From JBBDYD01 sp040901865 (GTDB taxonomy: Bacteria > Bacteroidota > Ignavibacteria > UBA10030), in NCBI GenBank assembly GCA_040901865.1, contig JBBDYD010000143.1, positions 1 to 18,036 of the forward strand: a stretch of DNA of 18,036 nucleotides, in the 5' to 3' direction. The position numbers were made by a program, and so were the translations under genes. This document shows positions 8,196 to 15,643 of the stretch, in pieces. Every line of letters starts with the position of its first letter. Position 1 is the stretch's first letter. The notes below the pieces were generated by a model. It had not been told where the DNA came from and searched no databases. It worked only from the letters and a program-made list of their open reading frames with translations.

Positions 8196-9215
8196 ATGAG
8201 TACACAGACTGTCAATCAGACTATTCATGATCCCAGCGATCTGTATTTCTGTCCCGAGGGAGACCGCACCGCATTTGTGGGCCGCAAAGATTTTTCCCAG
8301 GAAAAGAAGCAGGCGATCCGGGCTCTCCATACACTCGACAAACGATGGAATTGGGTGCTGCTCCTTCATTACGGAATATGGCTCACATCCGCGGCTGTCG
8401 CCATTTATTCGGACAATGTACTGATCGGTATTTGCGCGTATTTGTTGGCGGGATTGTCCCTCGGCACGCTGTCAGTGCTTTCCCACGAGTCGTCGCATAA
8501 TCTGTTTACCAGAAACCCGAAGATCGATCGATGGATCGGATTTGTCTGTGGTATTCCCATCTTGTTTTCAGCGATGGGCTACCGGATCATGCATCCGATT
8601 CATCATAAGCGGTTGCGTACGGAAGAGGATCCCGATGACATCGAGAACGCGACAAAGGACCCCGCGCTCTTGCGGTGGGTGTACGTTCTCGTGTTCTTCG
8701 TTTCCGTGTATCTCTACCTGATCGTCGTCCCGACCAATGCCTTCAAGAGGGGGACGCGTTCTGAAAAGATCTCTGTGATTCTCGAGTTCTTCATCATGGC
8801 GGGTATCGTTGCCTTGGGTTGGGTGTTGTTGCCCGTGCAATGGATGATCGAGGGCTGGCTGCTTCCGATGATCGTTGCCGGGCAGGTCGCGAATATCCGC
8901 GGATTAGCCGAACATGGCATGACAACCAGCGGGAACGAAATGACCGACACACGGACGGTGGCAACTCATCCCGTCCTGTCCTTCCTGATGTGCAACATCA
9001 ACTATCACATCGAGCATCACTTGTACCCTGGCGTGCCGTGGTACAATCTTCCCAAGGTGCATCGCCTCCTGCAGGAAGAATATCGCATCGCAGGCTCTTC
9101 TGTTTATACCTCGTATTGGGATTTTCTGAAGGATGTCGCGAAAACAGTAGTGAAAGGGGTGATGTCAAACAGAAGGTTGATTCCGGAGCATATCCGAGAG
9201 CACGTGTGCGTGTAG
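8196..9215 (+). CDS. Membrane fatty acid desaturase family protein
   Basis: This is a di-iron membrane desaturase or hydroxylase of the FA_desaturase superfamily, which introduces double bonds (or hydroxyl groups) into acyl chains at the membrane. The three histidine boxes are HESSH (97-101), HPIHH (133-137) and HIEHH (271-275), with an additional His240 in GLAEHG that may complete the iron site. Hydrophobic segments lie at about 52-95, 115-130, 160-180 and 195-232. The length (339) is typical. GAGGGGG at 8182-8188 is well spaced for the ATG at 8196 and too close for the one at 8190, so I use the later start. Substrate and regiospecificity cannot be told from sequence; carotenoid-modifying relatives share the boxes. 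The gene appears monocistronic. I could not place a promoter in the 130 bp after the bioY terminator. Confidence 0.92.
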   Translation: MSTQTVNQTIHDPSDLYFCPEGDRTAFVGRKDFSQEKKQAIRALHTLDKRWNWVLLLHYGIWLTSAAVAIYSDNVLIGICAYLLAGLSLGTLSVLSHESSHNLFTRNPKIDRWIGFVCGIPILFSAMGYRIMHPIHHKRLRTEEDPDDIENATKDPALLRWVYVLVFFVSVYLYLIVVPTNAFKRGTRSEKISVILEFFIMAGIVALGWVLLPVQWMIEGWLLPMIVAGQVANIRGLAEHGMTTSGNEMTDTRTVATHPVLSFLMCNINYHIEHHLYPGVPWYNLPKVHRLLQEEYRIAGSSVYTSYWDFLKDVAKTVVKGVMSNRRLIPEHIREHVCV

Positions 9216-9231
9216 GAAATCGTTATGCGCG

Positions 9232-9309
9232 GTGAATTGCAAACACTGAACAGTGAATCGTCACATCTGTTTTTTGCCACCATTCACCGTTCACCATTCA
9301 CTATTCACC
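9232..9309. repeat. Inverted heptamer repeats between convergent genes, possible terminator
   Basis: Four heptamers CCATTCA, CCGTTCA, CCATTCA and CTATTCA run from 9280 to 9307. Opposite-orientation units (TGAACAG, TGAATCG, GGTGAAT) lie at 9232-9261. The arms 9248-9258 and 9282-9292 pair over 11 bp (one G-U) in the minus-strand RNA, around a 23-nt loop. It may end the AI-2E transcript, but the T-tract is poor. On the plus strand ACAG...CTGTTTTTT near 9251-9275 could weakly terminate the desaturase gene. The units resemble the large array at 15466-15605. Confidence 0.55.
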
Positions 9310-9318
9310 ATGTCCAAC

Positions 9319-10362
9319 CTACGCAGTAATCCTGTAATTCTTCAGCCCCCAATACGTCTCGACCGTTGAGACTTTGAGAATCGTGGCAATGGGGATGGCC
9401 ACGAGCATGCCGGCGATACCCATCAGTTCATTTCCCACAATCAGAACAAGAATCACTGTCAGCGGATGCATGTCGACCGTTTTGGAGAAGCACAACGGCT
9501 GCACGATGATGTTGTCGAGCGTTTGGATGGCGACCGTAAGAACGATGATGGGCACGAGCATGCGGAAGTCGCCGAACTGGGTCAGCGATACCAGAAACGC
9601 CGGAACGGCTCCGACAATCGGGCCGAGGTAGGGAACGAGATTCGCGACACCCGCGATGGAACCGATGAGGACCGGATAGTCGATGCCGATCATCCACAAC
9701 CCAACTACGCTCAGCATTCCGATAATAAAGGAATCCAGAATCCAACCCCGCAGGTACCCGACAAGGTCCCGTTGAATCTTATTGATCACGTTCAGCGTCA
9801 TTTCAAAATATTTGTTCGGCACACGTTCGATAAGGCGCTTGAGCGCCACGTCGCCTTCGGCCAGGACGAAGTAGGTGATGAACGGGACGATGCCGACCAT
9901 TGCAACAAACGAGAAGATGTTTTCCGCAACCTCGTTCAGCGCCAGGATGCCGTTCGCGATCCATTCGTTGGTTTTCGCAGAAACCGCCGTGGCGTCCAGG
10001 AAGGGGAGGTGCTCCGTGAGGTCGCGCGCCGCGACATCAAGCTTTTCCTGGAACGGGAATGTCTTGAACTGACTGAAGAGCAGTTCGATATGATTGATCA
10101 GAAAGGGAACGGCTTCGAGGGAGATCAGCACCACCATTCCGCCCGCAAGGAGGAACACCGAAAGGATGGCGATACTGCGGCGGAGGCCAAGACGGAACTC
10201 CAGGGTTTTAACAACGGGCTTGAGGACAAAGGCGACGAGGGTCGAGAGGATGAGTGAAAGGACCAGTGACGGAATCAGGGAAGCAACCCAGAACGCGGCA
10301 AGAAGAATGGCGAGCAGGAATGAGACTTTGAGAATCGGCCGGTTGGCAGCAAACGGTACCAT
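9319..10362 (-). CDS. AI-2E family (PerM/YdiK-like) membrane transporter
   Basis: This multi-pass inner-membrane protein belongs to the AI-2E exporter/PerM family. The family also includes Na+/H+ antiporter-like and permease-like members, so the substrate is uncertain. It has 347 residues, with hydrophobic segments at about 11-55, 62-85, 140-170, 205-230, 233-262 and 300-335. The hallmark is IAGVANLVPYLGPIVGAVPA around residues 238-257, and the long soluble-looking loop after the third segment (about 86-140) is usual. It starts 4 bp after recX and is the last gene of the pgsA-to-recX run. Its presence there is probably positional rather than functional. Confidence 0.92.
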   Translation of the reverse strand: MVPFAANRPILKVSFLLAILLAAFWVASLIPSLVLSLILSTLVAFVLKPVVKTLEFRLGLRRSIAILSVFLLAGGMVVLISLEAVPFLINHIELLFSQFKTFPFQEKLDVAARDLTEHLPFLDATAVSAKTNEWIANGILALNEVAENIFSFVAMVGIVPFITYFVLAEGDVALKRLIERVPNKYFEMTLNVINKIQRDLVGYLRGWILDSFIIGMLSVVGLWMIGIDYPVLIGSIAGVANLVPYLGPIVGAVPAFLVSLTQFGDFRMLVPIIVLTVAIQTLDNIIVQPLCFSKTVDMHPLTVILVLIVGNELMGIAGMLVAIPIATILKVSTVETYWGLKNYRITA

Positions 10363-10366
10363 TGGG

Positions 10367-11002
10367 TCAGGTCAACACGGTCCGGACCGCTTTAAGAGCC
10401 ACATCGGACGAGAATCCCCGTCTGAGGAGGTAATCGAACAAGCGTTTGCGTTTTCGGTCGTTATCGAGCTTCTCGAATGTCGCGTTCGCGAGCCTGAGCC
10501 GTTTCTCGGCTGCCAGATGAGCGGCCTGCTCCTGGTCGTCGTCGGAAATGTATTCTTCGAATACCTTCTCGACGATGTGGCTGGAAACGCCTTTCTCGTA
10601 CAACGCGCGACGGATCCATGCCCTGCCCACCTGTTTCTTCTTCAGCTTGTCCCGAACGAACATCCTGGCGAACTCAACATCATTCACCATTTCCTGTTTC
10701 TGCAAATGTTGGACCACTTTGCGGCCGAAATCAGGGGCGAATCCCTTCTTGCGCAGATGGTCGAGTATTTCCTTGGAGCTTCGGGGACGGTAGGAAAGGT
10801 AATTCACGGAGAACCGAAGAGCCCTGTGAAAACCCTCTGATGTGGAGATTTTCTCAACCGCCTGCTCGTCGATCTTATCGCCGGTCTTCAGCGCGAATTT
10901 CACCAGCACCTCGTCGCTTAATTCAAAGGCGAGGGCGCCGTCCACGAATACGGAATAGACCGGCTGGCGTGCTTTTTTTCGAAGAATCTTTGTTATGTAC
11001 AA
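10367..11002 (-). CDS. recX: Regulatory protein RecX
   Basis: RecX binds RecA filaments and limits their activity during recombination and DNA repair. I choose a TTG start (11002), giving 211 residues beginning MYITKILRKK, which matches the usual RecX N terminus, 10 bp after the recA stop. The only ATG in frame (11089) would overlap recA by 77 bp and add 29 residues unlike the family. Three RecX three-helix repeats are visible: RALRFSVNYLSYRPRSSKEI, then EFARMFVRDKLKKKQVGRAWIR, and at the end RKRKRLFDYLLRRGFSSDVA. No good Shine-Dalgarno is seen, suggesting translation coupled to recA. recA-recX adjacency is very common. Confidence 0.92.
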   Translation of the reverse strand: MYITKILRKKARQPVYSVFVDGALAFELSDEVLVKFALKTGDKIDEQAVEKISTSEGFHRALRFSVNYLSYRPRSSKEILDHLRKKGFAPDFGRKVVQHLQKQEMVNDVEFARMFVRDKLKKKQVGRAWIRRALYEKGVSSHIVEKVFEEYISDDDQEQAAHLAAEKRLRLANATFEKLDNDRKRKRLFDYLLRRGFSSDVALKAVRTVLT

Positions 11003-11012
11003 GGAGTTTCGC

Positions 11013-12110
11013 TCAGGATTTAGCTGCCCGTTTGGAAGGGGCCGTGGCAGCAACCTCTGGCTTTGCTGCGGGAGGAGCAGCGGATTCATCAGAGAGTAAG
11101 CCCAGTTTCTTGCGTGTGACTGTGTCGATCTCCCGGGTCGCGTTCCCGTTTGCCTGGAGAAATGCTTTTACTGCATCACGGCCCTGACCCAGCCGATCGC
11201 CCTTGTAGGAAAACCACGATCCGCTCTTCTCGATGACGTTTTGCTCAACAGCCGCGTCAATCAGGTCCCCGATGCGGGAAATGCCTTCATTATACAGAAT
11301 ATCAAACAACGCCTCCTTGAACGGAGGGGCAACCTTGTTCTTTACTACTTTCACTCTCGTTCGGTTCCCAATGACACTCTGGCCGTCTTTGATGGCCTCG
11401 ATGCGCCGAACGTCCAGACGCACGGAAGCGTAGAACTTGAGCGCGTTACCGCCGGTGGTTGTTTCAGGGTTCCCGAACATGACTCCGATTTTTTGTCGCA
11501 ACTGGTTTGTGAAAATCACGCTCGTTTTCGATTTGCTGATGGCCGATGTGAGTTTTCGCAACGCCTGCGACATCAACCGTGCCTGAACACCCATGGTGGG
11601 ATCGCCCATTTCGCCTTCGATCTCCGCCCGCGGGGTCAACGCCGCAACCGAATCGATAACAATCACATCCAGAGCGCCGCTTCGCACAAGGGTCTCGACG
11701 ATTTCCAACGCTTGCTCGCCAAACTCCGGCTGAGAAAGCAAAAGATTATTCACATCGATACCAAGTTTCTTTGCATACGTGATGTCAAGTGCATGCTCGG
11801 TATCCACAAACGCTGCTACGCCTCCGTTCTTCTGCGCTTCCGCAATGATGTGAAGGCACAGCGTTGTTTTTCCAGAGGATTCCGGTCCGAATACTTCGAT
11901 CACTCTTCCGCGCGGTACCCCGCCGATTCCCAGCGCAGCGTCCAGTGAAATGGACCCGGTGGAAATAACGTCCACCTTGGCAATGGGCCCCTCGCTCAAA
12001 CGCATGATCGCACCCTTGCCGTGCTGCTTTTCTATCTGATCGATGGCAATCTTGAGCGCCTGCAGGCGGGCTTCTTTGGAAGAGGAAGAAGCGGAATTTG
12101 TTTCTGACAT
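11013..12110 (-). CDS. recA: Recombinase RecA
   Basis: RecA forms ATP-dependent filaments on single-stranded DNA, catalyses strand exchange and, where LexA exists, triggers SOS cleavage. The 365-residue protein has Walker A GPESSGKT (75-82), Walker B LDVIVIDS with Asp153, the QALRKL segment of loop L1, the loop L2 region with FTNQLRQKIG, and a C-terminal domain. The tail is Ala/Pro/Ser-rich instead of the acidic tail of E. coli. It starts 11 bp after thpR. I found no LexA-type box in front of it; being inside an operon with no evident promoter of its own, damage control would have to act at an upstream or internal promoter. cinA-recA-recX linkage is widespread. Confidence 0.99.
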   Translation of the reverse strand: MSETNSASSSSKEARLQALKIAIDQIEKQHGKGAIMRLSEGPIAKVDVISTGSISLDAALGIGGVPRGRVIEVFGPESSGKTTLCLHIIAEAQKNGGVAAFVDTEHALDITYAKKLGIDVNNLLLSQPEFGEQALEIVETLVRSGALDVIVIDSVAALTPRAEIEGEMGDPTMGVQARLMSQALRKLTSAISKSKTSVIFTNQLRQKIGVMFGNPETTTGGNALKFYASVRLDVRRIEAIKDGQSVIGNRTRVKVVKNKVAPPFKEALFDILYNEGISRIGDLIDAAVEQNVIEKSGSWFSYKGDRLGQGRDAVKAFLQANGNATREIDTVTRKKLGLLSDESAAPPAAKPEVAATAPSKRAAKS

Positions 12111-12121
12111 GAATACTCCGG

Positions 12122-12685
12122 TTACAGAAGCAAAGGAATGGATTGAACAACGGTGTATCTCGATGAATCCCGGTGTAACTCACTCCGCATCACCAACACC
12201 TCCGTACACCTCATCAAGACCGGTTCAAAGGTAATGGATTTTATCTTTGCTGTCAAGCGATGAAGTTTGCCGGATGCCTTGATGCGCGCGAGTGTGATGT
12301 GAGGATGAAACAATCTGGTGTCGCGCACGAATCCAAATTGACTCACCGCGTTCTCAACGTCTGAATGTAATCGCTGCATCGGTTCACTTGTCTTTGTTCC
12401 CACCCATACGACCGTCGGATGATCGAGTGAAGGAAACCCTCCGAGTCCTTCATATACAATATCAAACGCAGAATGGTAACGGGCGAGCGTGAGGAGGGCT
12501 TCTGAGATGCGTTGAACGAGTTCCGTTTCAACGGATCCGAGAAATTTGAGCGTCAAATGCAGTTTCTGGGGGTCTTGCCACTTGGCATCTGAAGCTTCAC
12601 TTTGAAGATCTGCAATAAGTGAAGCGACAGCAGATTGAACCGCCGGCGAAGCAGGGAGGGCAAGAAAACATCGTATTTTCGCCAT
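12122..12685 (-). CDS. thpR: RNA 2',3'-cyclic phosphodiesterase (2H phosphoesterase superfamily)
   Basis: ThpR (formerly 2'-5' RNA ligase LigT) opens 2',3'-cyclic phosphate ends of RNA to 2'-phosphates; its cellular role is unclear. The 187 residues contain both catalytic HxT motifs: HLTLKFLG with His43/Thr45 and HPHITLAR with His129/Thr131. The start MAKIRCFLAL is the standard family N terminus. It sits between cinA (15 bp gap) and recA (11 bp gap). Bacterial genomes often place thpR beside cinA, which fits an ancient conserved neighbourhood. Confidence 0.95.
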   Translation of the reverse strand: MAKIRCFLALPASPAVQSAVASLIADLQSEASDAKWQDPQKLHLTLKFLGSVETELVQRISEALLTLARYHSAFDIVYEGLGGFPSLDHPTVVWVGTKTSEPMQRLHSDVENAVSQFGFVRDTRLFHPHITLARIKASGKLHRLTAKIKSITFEPVLMRCTEVLVMRSELHRDSSRYTVVQSIPLLL

Positions 12686-12700
12686 GGAACTCTTCGGCGC

Positions 12701-13951
12701 TTATTCTATTGTAAGAAGCTTTCTTCGTAGCAGTTCAAGGGCCGTTTGCGTCGCCCGCTCTTTGAATCTGCGCCGTTCAGTCGGATAATGAAATCGGAGG
12801 GCTATCGTATGCTTCTTGTCCGAATATCCAACCCACACTAATCCTACAGGCTTCTCTGGAGTTCCTCCGGTTGGACCTGCAATTCCGGTGGTCGAAAGGC
12901 CTATGTCTGTATTTGCTACTGTTCGGGCAGCCTTGGCCATCGTTTCCGCCACTTCGCGACTTACCGCTCCATGTTCCTTCAGGAGTGATTCGGATACGCC
13001 AAGTTCTGCGGACTTTGATGCGTTGCTATACGAAATGAATCCCCTTTCAAAATATGCAGAACTTCCTGAAACATTCGTCAAACGATTGGCTATGTGTCCC
13101 CCTGTACACGATTCTGCCACCGCAATCGTCAATCCCCGCTCCGTCAAAATCCTTCCCACAACATCTTCCAATTCCTCCTGATCCACCGCATAAATATACT
13201 TTTTTGCTTTCGCCCGGATTTTCTCCTCGATTTCAGGGATTAAACGTCCCGCCTGTTCCAGTGAGTGAGTGCGGACTGAAATTCGGAGACGGACACCTAG
13301 GGGGCTTGGGAGATATGCCAGGGTAATGCCCTGATTTGGCGGAAAAAGCTGTGAAACATCTCCAATCAGCTCGGAAAGCGTTGATTCAGCAATTCCTGTC
13401 GTTTTCAGTGTACGGTGCCGAATTACCTGCTTATCGACCGTTCTTGAAAAATACGGCAGAACGAATTCTTCCATCATGGCCGTCATTTCATAGGGAACAC
13501 CCGGCATGACGATCATGATTTTTCCTTGTTGCTCAAAGAAATATCCCGGAGCGGTTCCGTGTGGGTTCTGAATGACAGTGCATCCCTTCGGCACCATGGC
13601 TTGATCTTCATTCACTCTGGTCATTGGCAAGCCGCGCGCCTGGAAGAGTTTTTTGATATTCTCGAGGGCGAAATCGTCCCTGATAAGGTCGGTTCTGAAG
13701 AATTCACAGACAACTGCCCGTGTAAGGTCGTCATGCGTCGGGCCCAGTCCGCCTGTCACCGTTACAATATCAGAGTGTTCCCAGGCAAACCGCAGAGCGG
13801 CAAGCATGTCGTCGGTCTGGTCGCCCACGGTTGTCATGCGGGTCACCGTTATGCCAACAGAATTGAGTTTTTCGGCGATAAAGGCCTGATTGGTATTGAT
13901 AACCTGCCCAATCAGGAGTTCATCACCGATGGAGAGTACCTCGGCGTTCAT
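12701..13951 (-). CDS. cinA: CinA: nucleotide-binding domain fused to NMN amidohydrolase (PncC) domain
   Basis: CinA recycles pyridine nucleotides: the C-terminal PncC domain deamidates nicotinamide mononucleotide to nicotinate mononucleotide, and the N-terminal COG1058 domain has ADP-ribose pyrophosphatase activity in studied homologues. The 416 residues show the N-terminal domain (1 to about 175, with SIGDELLIGQVINTN and TGGLGPTHDD), a linker domain, and PncC (about 255-416, with AVAESCTGG and GIAGPTGGT). The full two-domain length is typical. It starts 3 bp after pgpA. NMN arises partly from the NAD-dependent DNA ligase reaction, which gives a plausible link to the recA neighbours; that link is known speculation for the family. 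Confidence 0.97.
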   Translation of the reverse strand: MNAEVLSIGDELLIGQVINTNQAFIAEKLNSVGITVTRMTTVGDQTDDMLAALRFAWEHSDIVTVTGGLGPTHDDLTRAVVCEFFRTDLIRDDFALENIKKLFQARGLPMTRVNEDQAMVPKGCTVIQNPHGTAPGYFFEQQGKIMIVMPGVPYEMTAMMEEFVLPYFSRTVDKQVIRHRTLKTTGIAESTLSELIGDVSQLFPPNQGITLAYLPSPLGVRLRISVRTHSLEQAGRLIPEIEEKIRAKAKKYIYAVDQEELEDVVGRILTERGLTIAVAESCTGGHIANRLTNVSGSSAYFERGFISYSNASKSAELGVSESLLKEHGAVSREVAETMAKAARTVANTDIGLSTTGIAGPTGGTPEKPVGLVWVGYSDKKHTIALRFHYPTERRRFKERATQTALELLRRKLLTIE

Positions 13952-13954
13952 AGA

Positions 13955-14443
13955 TCAGGGAAGGGGAAGGAACTTCAGCAAGTCCAGGCGCACCACGAGG
14001 TGCACGATGAGGTTTGTGTAAACGCCCGCAACAACGTCATCCAGCATGATTCCTGATCCGCCCCGCAAGCTATCGAATCTGCGGGCCGGCCAGGGTTTGA
14101 TGATATCGAGGATCCTGAAAACAAAAAACGCGACAATTCCCGCGGCAAGGCTTTTCGGAATCAAAAACAGGGAGATCCACATCCCAAGGACCTCGTCGAT
14201 CGTGACTTCGGCCGGATCATGGCCATAGCGCTTCTCCATGATGCCTGCAGCGACGGCGCCGAAGATAAACGCGATTGCGCACGCCGGCATGATGACATAG
14301 GGATGCTCGAACCCCGGAATGAAATACATGCCGAGCGCGAGCAGGCTTCCCACCGTACCAGATGCGACGGGCGAATATCCCGTGAAGAGCCCTGATGCAA
14401 AGACACGAACGTACCACGGAAGAGGAAACGTGGGATCCGCCAT
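13955..14443 (-). CDS. pgpA: Phosphatidylglycerophosphatase A
   Basis: PgpA removes the phosphate from phosphatidylglycerol phosphate to give phosphatidylglycerol, the step after PgsA. The 162 residues carry the family motifs GYSPVASGTVGSLLAL (22-37), TIDEVLGMWIS (81-91), ILDIIKPWPARRFD and the conserved LDDVVAG (134-140), with membrane segments between. The start MADPTFPLPW lies 10 bp after the pgsA stop; upstream in-frame ATGs would overlap pgsA and add 15-40 non-conserved residues. pgsA and pgpA side by side make a phosphatidylglycerol-synthesis pair. Confidence 0.95.
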   Translation of the reverse strand: MADPTFPLPWYVRVFASGLFTGYSPVASGTVGSLLALGMYFIPGFEHPYVIMPACAIAFIFGAVAAGIMEKRYGHDPAEVTIDEVLGMWISLFLIPKSLAAGIVAFFVFRILDIIKPWPARRFDSLRGGSGIMLDDVVAGVYTNLIVHLVVRLDLLKFLPLP

Positions 14444-14453
14444 CAACGATGTT

Positions 14454-15080
14454 TCAGCGTGATTCGGTGATTCGGTCGGAATAGACATAGAGTTCGCGGA
14501 TGGTTTTCCGGTTTTCGATAACGTAGGATACCCCTGTCCACATCGTAATGACCGCGGTGACAACCATCAAAATGTAAAGAGCGGTTTTGTCGAGAAGCGT
14601 GTTGATCGCGGGTCCATACTCGGCTCGGAAATACTCGGTCCCGTTTGCGACATGGAGCAGGAGTACATAGTAAATGACAACAAACTGCAGGAGTGTCTTT
14701 GTTTTGGCCAGCTTTGATGTGTCGAACGGCTTGCCTTTGAATTCGGCATACGACCGAAGAAGGGTGATGGCGATGTCCCGGATGACGATCATCCAAACTG
14801 TCCAGGCCGGGGCGAGGTCAAGAATGACAAACGAGATCAAGGCTGCGGAGGTGACGATTTTGTCTGCGAGGGGATCGAGAAAAGTGCCCCAGCGGGTTAC
14901 ATAGCCCCACCGTCGGGCGACCCAACCGTCGTACCAATCGGTCAGAAGGGCGATAATAAACACAACGAGAGAAAGCTGGCGGAGGATGGCGTTGTCCGAA
15001 AAGAGGAATGCGAGGAATACCGGCGTGAGCAGGATTCTCAGTAGGCTCAACTGGTTTGGCGGAGAGAATGCGATCTTCAT
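14454..15080 (-). CDS. pgsA: CDP-diacylglycerol--glycerol-3-phosphate 3-phosphatidyltransferase (CDP-alcohol phosphatidyltransferase)
   Basis: PgsA joins CDP-diacylglycerol and glycerol 3-phosphate to make phosphatidylglycerol phosphate in the inner membrane. The full CDP-alcohol phosphatidyltransferase signature is present: Asp48, Asp51-Gly52, Ala55-Arg56, Gly65, Asp69 and Asp73. The protein has 208 residues and several membrane segments. The start MKIAFSPPNQLSLLR matches the family (xPNxLTxxR); an ATG 57 bp upstream reads into the rpmB terminator. The neighbouring pgpA supports the PgsA assignment over other members of the superfamily. It opens a seven-gene run. Only about 23 bp separate it from the rpmB terminator, so either read-through or a promoter overlapping that terminator drives the whole run. 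Confidence 0.93.
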   Translation of the reverse strand: MKIAFSPPNQLSLLRILLTPVFLAFLFSDNAILRQLSLVVFIIALLTDWYDGWVARRWGYVTRWGTFLDPLADKIVTSAALISFVILDLAPAWTVWMIVIRDIAITLLRSYAEFKGKPFDTSKLAKTKTLLQFVVIYYVLLLHVANGTEYFRAEYGPAINTLLDKTALYILMVVTAVITMWTGVSYVIENRKTIRELYVYSDRITESR

Positions 15081-15102
15081 TTCAATTGGGTTTCGGGAGC
15101 AA

Positions 15103-15130
15103 CAAAAAATCCCGCACGCGAGGCGGGATT
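15103..15130 (-). terminator. Rho-independent terminator of rpmB
   Basis: On the minus strand an 8-bp stem AATCCCGC/GCGGGATT with a 7-nt loop ends in a T-run (complement of the A-run 15104-15109). It lies 29 bp beyond the rpmB stop. The stem sequence resembles the hairpin after tsaD at 16690-16710. Confidence 0.85.
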
Positions 15131-15158
15131 TGATCAAGTACCGGCACTGCGTCCGCGC

Positions 15159-15350
15159 TTAAGCTGCTTTGCGGATCTTTCCACTCTTGATGCATTTTGT
15201 GCAAACGACAATGCGCTGCACGGACCCGTCCACCACTGCCCGAACACGCTTGAGATTCGGAAGGAATCTCGTAGGTGTGCGGTTGTGGGAGTGACTGACA
15301 TTATTCCCCGCCATCGGTTTTTTTCCGCAAATCGCGCAAATCCTTGCCAT
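15159..15350 (-). CDS. rpmB: 50S ribosomal protein L28, zinc-ribbon form
   Basis: L28 is a small structural protein of the large ribosomal subunit. The 63 residues start MARICAICGKKPMAGNNVSH, the standard N terminus; longer starts upstream are not conserved. Two CxxC pairs (CAIC near residue 5 and CTKC near residue 53) make the zinc-binding C+ form, so it depends on zinc and could have a Cys-free paralogue elsewhere. It is transcribed alone from a promoter at 15397-15425 to a terminator at 15103-15130. In many genomes L28 pairs with L33; no L33 gene is in this window. Confidence 0.96.
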   Translation of the reverse strand: MARICAICGKKPMAGNNVSHSHNRTPTRFLPNLKRVRAVVDGSVQRIVVCTKCIKSGKIRKAA

Positions 15351-15396
15351 CGCTTCAAAGCTCCATTCTTGCTTGAGAATCAAATTCGATGGAATG

Positions 15397-15425
15397 AAGA
15401 TAGGCAAAAAAGGGAAAAGAGGCAA
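15397..15425 (-). promoter_or_regulatory. Probable promoter of rpmB
   Basis: On the minus strand TTGCCT and TATCTT are separated by exactly 17 bp, placing transcription start near 15390, about 40 bp before the rpmB ATG. The spacer is T/C-rich. Confidence 0.5.
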
Positions 15426-15440
15426 CATGGTTATTAGTTA

Positions 15441-15622
15441 TTGGTTATTAGGTGTTGGTTCAGGGCCCTTCACCCTTCACTCTTCACTCTTCACCCTTCA
15501 CTCTTTACCCTTCACTCTTTACCCTTTACCCTTCACCCTTTACCCTTTACCCTTTACCCTTTACCCTTCACCCTTCACCCTTCACTCTTCACTCTTTACC
15601 CTTCACTATTTTTTGGTTATTA
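15441..15622. repeat. 10-bp direct repeat flanking the heptamer array
   Basis: TTGGTTATTA occurs at 15441-15450 and again at 15613-15622, on either side of the array. A third partial copy, GGTTATTA, is at 15429-15436. The repeats may be remains of a duplication or insertion event, or part of a second dispersed low-complexity family. Confidence 0.7.
15466..15605. repeat. Tandem heptanucleotide array, 20 units of CYCTTYA
   Basis: Twenty uninterrupted 7-bp units fit CYCTTYA with no indel and no other variation: nine CCCTTCA, five CCCTTTA, three CTCTTCA and three CTCTTTA. The array occupies 140 bp of the 293-bp spacer between divergent rpmB and tsaD and ends 38 bp before the tsaD start. All plus-strand frames stay open and read as Leu/Pro/Phe/Thr repeats, but this is a by-product of the unit length. 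No spacers are present, so it is not a CRISPR. Any tsaD promoter with a -35 box would overlap the last units. Confidence 0.95.
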
Positions 15623-15643
15623 TTTGTCTTTTGAAGGATGTTC

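Noticed and set aside
9466..10257. 263-codon plus-strand frame
   Set aside because: Antisense shadow of the AI-2E gene, highly charged and without motifs.
11241..11948. 235-codon plus-strand frame
   Set aside because: Shadow within recA; no family resemblance.
12111..12260. LexA/SOS box in front of recA
   Set aside because: No GAAC-N4-GTTC or CTG-N10-CAG type palindrome was recognised; recA lies within an operon.
15466..15605. CRISPR array
   Set aside because: The units are contiguous 7-mers with no spacers, and no cas gene is present.
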